The notes under the pieces were generated by a model that was given only the letters and a program-made list of their open reading frames with translations, was not told the origin of the DNA and ran no database searches. DNA of 64,000 bases from an uncultured Clostridia bacterium (lineage in GTDB: Bacteria; Bacillota; Clostridia; Christensenellales; Borkfalkiaceae), in contig CANQKF010000008.1 in NCBI GenBank assembly GCA_947624445.1, forward strand, positions 1 to 64,000, given 5' to 3'. This document shows, in pieces, positions 58,046 through 64,000 of this stretch (position 1 is its first letter; every line of letters begins with the position of its first letter). A program made the translations under genes and the position numbers.

Positions 58046-60004
58046 TCAGAAGATGATCTTCTCTTCGTCCTCTCTCTTGCAGAGGGCGATGAAGTCCTCC
58101 TTCTTCATCGAGCCGATGTCGCCCTGCCCGCGCTTGCGGACGGAGACGCTGCCCTCCTCCACCTCTTTGTCGCCCACGACGAGCTTATAGGGCACCTTTT
58201 CGTTCTCGGCGTCGAGGATCTTCCTGCCGATCTTCTCGTTGCGGTAATCCCCCTCGGCGCGGAGCCCGCGCATGGAGAGTTCGTCGACGAGCCTGCGCGC
58301 ATAGTCCGCGGCGCGGTCGGTGATGGGCAGCACCTTGACCTGCACGGGCGAGAACCAGAGCGGGAAGGCGCCCGCGTACTTCTCAATGAGGATGGCGAGC
58401 GTGCGCTCGTAGCAGCCGATGGAGGAGCGGTGGATGACGTAGGGCGTCTTTTTCACGCCGTCGGCGTCGACGTACTCCATGCCGAAGGAATGCCCCGCCG
58501 CAAAGTCGATCTGGATGGTGATGAGGGTATCCTCCTTGCCGAACACGTTTTTGGTCTGCACGTCGAGCTTGGGACCGTAGAAGGCGGCCTCGTCGTCGGC
58601 CTCCACATAGTCGAGCCCGAGGTCGTCGAGGATGGTTTTCATCATCGCCTCGGTGTTGTTCCACGCCGCGTCGTCGTCGATATACTTATCGGACTTGCTC
58701 TTGCCGCGCTTGGAGAAGCGGAAGGTGACGTCCTGCCGCATGCCGAGGCAGTCGAGGATATAATAGGAGAGGTCGAGGCAGCGCTTGAACTCCTCCTCCA
58801 CCTGCTCCTTGGTGCAGATGATGTGCCCGTCGGAGAGGGTGAACTGCCGCACGCGGATGAGCCCGTGCATCTCGCCCGAGGCCTCGTTGCGGAACTCCGT
58901 CGCCGTCTCCGAATAGCGGCAGGGAAGATCGCGGTAGGATTTGAGCCCGTTCTTGTAGATCTGGTATTGGAAGGGGCAGGTCATCGGGCGGAGCGCCATG
59001 ATCTCCTCCCCCTTGTTTTTCGCCTCGCCGTGGTCGTCCACCTCGCCGAGCACGAACATCTTATCGCGGTAGTGCGCCCAGTGGCCCGAGATCTTATAGA
59101 GATCGGATTTCGCCATGTTGGGCGTCTTGGTGATCATGAATCCCCGCTTTGCCTCCTCGTCCTCGACGAAGCGGGAGAGGATCTGGAGCATCTTCGCCCC
59201 CTTGGGCATGAGGATGGGCAGGCCCTGCCCGATGACGTCGCTCGTCATGAAGATGCCGAGATCCCGCCCGAGCTTGTTGTGGTCGCGCTTTTTGGCCTCT
59301 TCGAGGCGGATGAGGTATTCGTCGAGCTCCTCCTTTTTGGCGAAGGCGGTGCCGTAGATGCGGGTGAGCATCTTCTTCTTTTCGTCGCCCCGCCAATAGG
59401 CGCCCGCGAGCGAGGTGAGCTTGAAGGCGCGGATCTTGCCCGTCGAGGGAAGGTGCGGCCCGCGGCAGAGATCGGTGAACGCCCCCTGCTTATAGAAGGA
59501 GAGCACGGCGTCCTTGGGGAGATCCTGGATGAGCTCCACCTTGTAGTTCTCGTGGTAGCCCGCCATGAGGGCGAGGGCGTCCTCGCGGGGCAGCGTGAAG
59601 CGCTCGATGGGAAGATTGCTCTTGATGATCTTCTTCATCTCCGCCTCGATCTTCGCGAAGTCCTCCATCGTGATGGGCGTCTTGAAGTCGACGTCGTAGT
59701 AGAAGCCGTTCTCGATCACGGGGCCGATCGCGAGCTTGCAGGTGGGATAGATGTTTTTGAGCGCCTGCGCGAGCACGTGCGCGCAGGTGTGGCGGTAGAC
59801 GTCGAGCCCCTCCTTTTCCTTGAGGGTGACGATCTCGAGCGCGTCGCCCTCGCGGAGCGGCGAAGAGAGATCGCAGAGCTCGCCGTTGACGCGGGCGCAG
59901 ACCGCCGCGCGCGCAAGCCCCTCGGAAATCGCCTGCGCCGCGGAGAGCGCGGTCGCGCCCTCTGCGAGTTCGAGTGCGTCGCCGTTTTTCAGCGTGATGT
60001 TCAT
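58046..60004 (-). CDS. thrS: Threonyl-tRNA synthetase
   Basis: The 652-residue class II synthetase has an N-terminal TGS domain, the editing domain (HTCAHVLAQALK and the YDVDF region, with RGPHLPSTG), class II motif 2 (YRDLPCRYSETATEFRNEASG), zinc-site cysteine in RPMTCPFQ, and motif 3 (HRSSIGCYERTLAILIEKYAG), followed by the anticodon-binding domain. AAGGAGAAACG precedes the ATG. A T-box leader lies upstream, and ytxC precedes it, as in B. subtilis. Confidence 0.97.
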   Translation of the reverse strand: MNITLKNGDALELAEGATALSAAQAISEGLARAAVCARVNGELCDLSSPLREGDALEIVTLKEKEGLDVYRHTCAHVLAQALKNIYPTCKLAIGPVIENGFYYDVDFKTPITMEDFAKIEAEMKKIIKSNLPIERFTLPREDALALMAGYHENYKVELIQDLPKDAVLSFYKQGAFTDLCRGPHLPSTGKIRAFKLTSLAGAYWRGDEKKKMLTRIYGTAFAKKEELDEYLIRLEEAKKRDHNKLGRDLGIFMTSDVIGQGLPILMPKGAKMLQILSRFVEDEEAKRGFMITKTPNMAKSDLYKISGHWAHYRDKMFVLGEVDDHGEAKNKGEEIMALRPMTCPFQYQIYKNGLKSYRDLPCRYSETATEFRNEASGEMHGLIRVRQFTLSDGHIICTKEQVEEEFKRCLDLSYYILDCLGMRQDVTFRFSKRGKSKSDKYIDDDAAWNNTEAMMKTILDDLGLDYVEADDEAAFYGPKLDVQTKNVFGKEDTLITIQIDFAAGHSFGMEYVDADGVKKTPYVIHRSSIGCYERTLAILIEKYAGAFPLWFSPVQVKVLPITDRAADYARRLVDELSMRGLRAEGDYRNEKIGRKILDAENEKVPYKLVVGDKEVEEGSVSVRKRGQGDIGSMKKEDFIALCKREDEEKIIF

Positions 60005-60100
60005 ATTCGTTTCTCCTTTTTTTTGCCGATTTTGTATTTTTCCGAGGTATTATGTCTGGCATAATGCGTGACATAGTACCTTGCAAAGGCTTGAAAAATG

Positions 60101-60309
60101 AAAAATCGTCCTCAAAATCCCCCTTGGGAGAGTTTAAGGACGCCTTATGAGCGCGGTTCCACCTTAATTGCCCCGCATGCCTGCGGGACCGCTCGAAGAT
60201 TCATTTTTGGGATAAAATAAAGCGGTTTCGCCGCGCGGTGCGATGGAGATCTCTCAGCCGCGGATCCCCTCTCTGGGAATGCGCATCGGGCGCTACTTGT
60301 CTTTAAGTA
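60101..60309 (-). promoter_or_regulatory. T-box riboswitch controlling thrS
   Basis: The T-box sequence AAGGTGGAACCGCG (core TGGAACCGCG at 60152-60161) is clear. It is followed by a terminator with 16-base arms (60108-60123 and 60126-60141, 13 of 16 pairs) and a T-rich tail. Stem I lies near 60220-60300 with AGTAGCGCC and a GGCTGAGAG region. Candidate ACC threonine specifier codons lie at 60237-60239 or 60223-60225, which I cannot choose between by eye. Uncharged tRNA-Thr should favour the antiterminator. Confidence 0.92.
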
Positions 60310-60315
60310 ATTCGT

Positions 60316-60344
60316 ATTTTACGCCCTTTGCACGCGTTTGTCAA
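60316..60344 (-). promoter_or_regulatory. Promoter of the thrS T-box
   Basis: TTGACA (60339-60344) and TAAAAT (60316-60321) are spaced 17 bp on the minus strand. The -35 box overlaps the ytxC stop codon at 60341. Confidence 0.88.
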
Positions 60345-61021
60345 GAAAATACGGTGCGGTCCGCATAATATTTTCGGAGAAAATCGGTGAGTTGCGGCGA
60401 GATCCCGCCGAGGCAGTAGACGAACCCCGCATCCGAAAGCATGATCTCGGTCTCGGCGTCCTCCTGCCCCGTGAGGCGGCTGCGTTTGAGGCGCAGAAAG
60501 TTTTCCCCGAACACGGCGTTGTCCTTGAGATAGACCTTGCGGCGGCTCTCCCCCACGAGGAATTCGCAGAACTTTTTGAGGTCCTCGGGCGAGAAGGTGC
60601 AGGGGATGTATTCGAGGATGCGCGTCCATTTTTCGCGGAGCGCCCCCAGGCGGAAGTTGTAGAAGCCGTCGATGCAGAGCTCTCCCGCGGGGGCGAGGCG
60701 GGCGCGGATATAGCGGCCATCCCCCTCCTCGTCGGCGGCGATGAGCGCGCACAGGAGCAGCCGCTTTTCCCTGCGCGGCAGGCAGACGCGCACCTTCTCT
60801 TGCAGAAAGGCATACTTATAGCCCACGCCGACGATCTCCGCGATCTTGGAGAGCAGCAGGGGCATGAGCCCTTCGGGCAGCCGCAGAAAAAGGGCCGTGC
60901 GCGTTTCGCCGAACATGAGCTCCCCGCCGCCGCCCAGCCGCATCGCCTCCCCCGCGACGGCGTTGTAGAGATAGGTGATGAAGGCGCCGTGCCCGATTGT
61001 ATCCGAAACGGTGATGTCCAC
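60341..61021 (-). CDS. ytxC: YtxC-like putative sporulation protein
   Basis: The 226-residue protein is of the YtxC type, which lies directly before thrS in B. subtilis. The start appears to be a GTG at 61019-61021 (MDITVSDTIGHGAF). No strong ribosome site is visible. The sequence is mixed alpha and hydrophobic, with no catalytic motif that I recognise. Identification rests partly on synteny with thrS. Together with spoVM it supports a sporulating host. Confidence 0.6.
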   Translation of the reverse strand: MDITVSDTIGHGAFITYLYNAVAGEAMRLGGGGELMFGETRTALFLRLPEGLMPLLLSKIAEIVGVGYKYAFLQEKVRVCLPRREKRLLLCALIAADEEGDGRYIRARLAPAGELCIDGFYNFRLGALREKWTRILEYIPCTFSPEDLKKFCEFLVGESRRKVYLKDNAVFGENFLRLKRSRLTGQEDAETEIMLSDAGFVYCLGGISPQLTDFLRKYYADRTVFS

Positions 61022-61109
61022 GTTAGTTATTGTATGCCATGCGCCGCAATTTATTTATGGGATCTTGGCCCATGCCGCCGATAAATTTGGGAAATATATG
61101 GTAGTCTGC

Positions 61110-61138
61110 TTGACATATCGCCCAAAATATAGTATAAT
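61110..61138 (+). promoter_or_regulatory. Promoter of leuS
   Basis: TTGACA (61110-61115) and TATAAT (61133-61138) are 17 bp apart on the plus strand. The leader to the leuS ATG is about 24 nt, so there is no T-box for leuS here. Confidence 0.9.
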
Positions 61139-61168
61139 TTTCCGCACTTGAATCGCAAAGAGGTTTTC

Positions 61169-63832
61169 ATGGATATCAAATCGGTCGAAAAGAAATGGCA
61201 ACAAAAGTGGGAAAAGAGCAAGCTCAACGTGTTCGATCCGCGTTCGGACGCGCCGAAATACTATGTGCTCGAGATGTTCTCCTATCCCTCGGGCGCCAAG
61301 CTGCACATCGGGCATTGGTACAACTACGGCCCCGCGGATAGCTTCGCGCGCTTCAAGCGGATGCAGGGCTACAACGTGTTCCAGCCCATGGGCTTCGACG
61401 CCTTCGGTCTCCCCGCCGAGAACTATGCCATCAAGACGGGCGTGCACCCCAAGGATTCCACCGAAAAGAACATCGAGACGATGGAGCGCCAGCTCCGCGC
61501 GATGGGCGCCATGTTCGATTGGTCCGCCGAGATCAAGACCTGCGAGGAAAACTACTATAAGTGGACGCAGTGGATGTTCCTCAAGCTCTATCAGAAGGGG
61601 CTCGCCTACCGCAAGGAGGCGCCCGTGAACTGGTGCCCCTCCTGCAATACCGTGCTCGCGAACGAGCAGGTGATCGACGGCCGCTGCGAGCGGTGCGACA
61701 GCGTGGTCGTCCGCAAAAATCTCACCCAGTGGTTCTTCAAGATCACCGAATACGCCGAGGAGCTCCTCTCCGGGCTCGACCGCCTCGATTGGCCTGAAAA
61801 GACAAAGAACATGCAGCGGAACTGGATCGGCAAATCCACGGGCTGCGAGATCGAATTCACCTCCGAGCAGGGGGACCCCATCCGCGTGTTCACGACGCGC
61901 TGCGACACCGTGTTCGGCGTCACCTACATCGTGCTCGCGCCCGAACATCCCCTCGCCCGCAAGCTCGCGACGCCCGAACAGCGGGAGGCCGTCGAGGAAT
62001 ATATCGACTATGCCGCCCGCGCGAACGAGATCGAGCGGCTCTCCACCACCCGCGAAAAGACGGGCGTCTTTACGGGCGCCTATGCCGTCCATCCCCTCAC
62101 GGGGCGGAAAGTGCCCGTCTACCTCGCCGACTACGTGCTCGCCACCTACGGCACGGGCGCGGTGATGGCCGTTCCCGCCCACGACGAGCGGGACTATGCC
62201 TTCGCGAAAAAATACGGGCTGCCCATCGAGAAAGTCATCGAGAAGCGGGGCGGCGAGACCGAACTCCCCTTCTGCGAGGACGGCATCGTGGTGGGCTCGG
62301 GCGCATTGAACTTCGACGGGCTCTTCGGCGACGAGGCGCGGGATGCGATCGCGACCTACATCTCCAAGCTCGGCAAGGGCGGCAAGAAGCTCAACTACCG
62401 CCTGCGCGACTGGCTGGTCTCCCGCCAAAGATATTGGGGGGCGCCCATCCCCGTCGTGCACTGCCCCGTCTGCGGCGCGGTGCCCGTGCCCGAGAAGGAT
62501 CTGCCCGTCAAGCTCCCCTACGATGTGGAATTCCGTCCCGACGGCAAATCCCCCCTCGCAAAGCATGAAAAGTTCATGCGCACGACCTGCCCCAAGTGCG
62601 GCGGCGCGGCGCAGCGCGATCCCGATACGCTCGATACCTTCGTGTGCTCGAGCTGGTACTATCTCCGCTATGCGGACGCGGCGAACGACCGCGAGCCCTT
62701 CTCCCGCGCGGCGGTGGATCGGCTCCTGCCCGTCGATACCTATGTGGGCGGCGCAGAACACGCCTGCATGCACCTCCTCTATGCGCGCTTCTTCACCAAG
62801 GCGCTGCGCGATATGGGCTATCTCGACTTCGACGAGCCCTTCAAGCGGCTCGTGCACCAGGGCGTCATTCTCGGGCCCGACGGCAACCGCATGAGCAAAT
62901 CTCACGGCAACATCGTCTCCCCCGACGAGTATGTGGAACAGTACGGCGCCGACGCCTTCCGCCTCTACCTCATGTTCGGCTTCTCCTACACCGAGGGCGG
63001 ACCGTGGAGCGACGACGGCATCAAGGCGATCGCGAAATTCATGGACCGCGTGGAAAAGCTCGTCCTGAAAACCGAAGAATACAAAAAGCCCAAGGAACAA
63101 GAAGCGTACGGCGCCGCGGAAAAGGACGGGCTCGATCTCGTCGCATGGGGGGTCGTCCGCGAATACGGGAACAGGGCGGTGCGGCATGAATTTTCTCCGT
63201 ATCTGAGGCTCGATGAACTTTACGATGGCGCGGCATGCGCTGAGCTTCGGGAGGCGGTGCTGGATTGCAACGCCGAGCTCGGGGCGCCCTTCGGGAAACT
63301 GGTCCGCCGCGATATCGTCGCGGAAAACCGCATTTTTTTCGACGAAGAACTTCTGAACTATGCGGAAGATGTGGAATGGAATTTCCGTCTGTTTGCGTCC
63401 GTCCGTAGGGCAGTCATTTTAAGCGAATACGCGCATCACTATGTCTATCATCCCGCCTCGCTCACATCCTTGATCACAGAGCAGAACGCCCAAAGCGCCG
63501 TTTTGTGTTTCGGGAAGATCAGGGGCGGGATCAAACATACTCCCGATGAAGAACGGTTGCAGGAGCAGATCGACTATCGGTTTCTCTTTATGTTGACGGC
63601 GATCTCGATCTGCGGTTTTTTTCATCCGAAAAACGAGGCAAGCTATTCCGAAAAAAAGCGGGCGTTCAAGGCATATGTCGCACAGGATGAGGTGAAGCGG
63701 ACGCTCCGCTCGCCGAGCAGGAAGCGGCTCTCTTTTGCACAACGGACGGTGATCTTCTGCATGCGGCACCGTTGGTGTTTTGCGCTCCGCATTCTGGCAT
63801 CGGTGCGCTATCGCGAAAAAAAGGCGGCGTGA
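61169..63832 (+). CDS. Leucyl-tRNA synthetase front part fused in frame to a GT2 glycosyltransferase back part
   Basis: The open frame encodes 887 residues. Residues 1-653 are LeuRS: HIGH in KLHIGHW, zinc pair (CPSC and CERC), editing domain with CDTVFGVTY and [14 protein letters not shown], and RMSKS (near 573). The LeuRS part stops at AAEKD near base 63127. Beyond this, residues 654-887 ([43 protein letters not shown]) match the back half of family-2 glycosyltransferases. About 200 residues of LeuRS, including the anticodon-binding bundle, are missing. AAAGAGG precedes the ATG; a TTG at 61148 is less likely. Codon use shifts after about 63190. Either an assembly chimera or a real fusion. 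A cell needs another complete leuS. Confidence 0.85.
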   Translation: MDIKSVEKKWQQKWEKSKLNVFDPRSDAPKYYVLEMFSYPSGAKLHIGHWYNYGPADSFARFKRMQGYNVFQPMGFDAFGLPAENYAIKTGVHPKDSTEKNIETMERQLRAMGAMFDWSAEIKTCEENYYKWTQWMFLKLYQKGLAYRKEAPVNWCPSCNTVLANEQVIDGRCERCDSVVVRKNLTQWFFKITEYAEELLSGLDRLDWPEKTKNMQRNWIGKSTGCEIEFTSEQGDPIRVFTTRCDTVFGVTYIVLAPEHPLARKLATPEQREAVEEYIDYAARANEIERLSTTREKTGVFTGAYAVHPLTGRKVPVYLADYVLATYGTGAVMAVPAHDERDYAFAKKYGLPIEKVIEKRGGETELPFCEDGIVVGSGALNFDGLFGDEARDAIATYISKLGKGGKKLNYRLRDWLVSRQRYWGAPIPVVHCPVCGAVPVPEKDLPVKLPYDVEFRPDGKSPLAKHEKFMRTTCPKCGGAAQRDPDTLDTFVCSSWYYLRYADAANDREPFSRAAVDRLLPVDTYVGGAEHACMHLLYARFFTKALRDMGYLDFDEPFKRLVHQGVILGPDGNRMSKSHGNIVSPDEYVEQYGADAFRLYLMFGFSYTEGGPWSDDGIKAIAKFMDRVEKLVLKTEEYKKPKEQEAYGAAEKDGLDLVAWGVVREYGNRAVRHEFSPYLRLDELYDGAACAELREAVLDCNAELGAPFGKLVRRDIVAENRIFFDEELLNYAEDVEWNFRLFASVRRAVILSEYAHHYVYHPASLTSLITEQNAQSAVLCFGKIRGGIKHTPDEERLQEQIDYRFLFMLTAISICGFFHPKNEASYSEKKRAFKAYVAQDEVKRTLRSPSRKRLSFAQRTVIFCMRHRWCFALRILASVRYREKKAA

Positions 63833-63833
63833 T

Positions 63834-64000
63834 ATGGAGAAGGAAACACAATCGGAGCCGCTCGTCAGCGTCATTGTGCCGCTTCACAACGAGCCCGAAA
63901 AATATTTTAAGAAATGTATTGCGAGTGCGCGGGAGCAGACGCTTGCGGACATCGAGATCATCGTCGTGGATGACGGTTCGACGAGCGGCATCGAAACACT
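63834..64000 (+). CDS. GT2-family glycosyltransferase, N-terminal part (cut by window end)
   Basis: The gene starts with ATG one base after the fused gene's stop. The visible 55 residues have the GT-A start LVSVIVPLHNE and the nucleotide-sugar loop IIVVDDGSTSG. The gene runs off the window. Adjacent to the glycosyltransferase back half, it shows that this end belongs to a polysaccharide or glycolipid gene cluster. Confidence 0.9.
   Translation, partial: MEKETQSEPLVSVIVPLHNEPEKYFKKCIASAREQTLADIEIIVVDDGSTSGIET

Overview
The window looks like a chromosome segment of a high-GC, endospore-forming Clostridia-type Firmicute. The evidence is the gene order (gmk-rpoZ-priA-def-fmt-rsmB-rlmN-rpe-thiN-spoVM, infC-rpmI-rplT, ytxC-thrS, asp23-fakA-recG beside rpmB), a T-box in front of thrS, a zinc-ribbon L28, and many sigma-A promoters with a 17-bp spacer. 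Most genes are GC-rich with C or G in third codon positions. The first 2.7 kb and the last 0.9 kb differ in base or codon use. A Christensenellales-like gut lineage is possible, but I cannot establish it from the sequence.

Layout. 1-1000: AT-rich mobile-element debris with a 32-nt direct repeat and two overlapping gene remnants. 1080-1467: ssrA (tmRNA), minus strand. 1587-2453: membrane leucine-rich-repeat protein, preceded by a strongly folded leader. 2755-3260: palindrome-rich intergenic repeats. 3316-7438: recG, fakA, asp23 (minus), divergent from rpmB and a fused ABC exporter (plus). 10913-21010: a long minus-strand block of translation, replication and envelope genes from yicC to a peptidase. 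Its thiN gene is followed by an unlisted 21-codon spoVM. The usual prpC-prkC-rsgA genes are absent, and repeats sit at the gap. 21083-26071: ligA, pcrA, an unknown gene and rpsU. 26182-34735: second fused ABC exporter, glycerol-1-phosphate dehydrogenase with a regulator, phosphohexomutase, and two membrane proteins. 34870-39964: P-type ATPase divergent from a CPA2 antiporter and an MgtC-like protein. 40050-49512: GH51 arabinofuranosidase lipoprotein, then a purA-dapF-pyrG-dapL-malQ-mscL run. 49809-52267: Nudix hydrolase, acyltransferase and glycosyltransferase. 52638-55318: yebC, an RNA methyltransferase and infC-rpmI-rplT. 55504-61021: third fused ABC exporter, thrS with T-box, ytxC. 61169-64000: leuS joined in frame to the back half of a family-2 glycosyltransferase, followed by the start of another.

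Working together: the minus-strand block couples nucleotide supply, N-terminal formyl and deformylase processing, rRNA methylation and replication restart. DapL and DapF supply diaminopimelate for peptidoglycan. SpoVM and YtxC point to sporulation. The three fused ABC proteins look like independent exporters or envelope-stress pumps.

The best candidates for follow-up are the LeuRS/glycosyltransferase chimera, the self-closing leader RNA at 2532-2674, the long basic tmRNA tag, two promoters placed so close to start codons that the mRNAs should be leaderless, and the hidden spoVM. I found no convincing defence system, prophage or CRISPR array.
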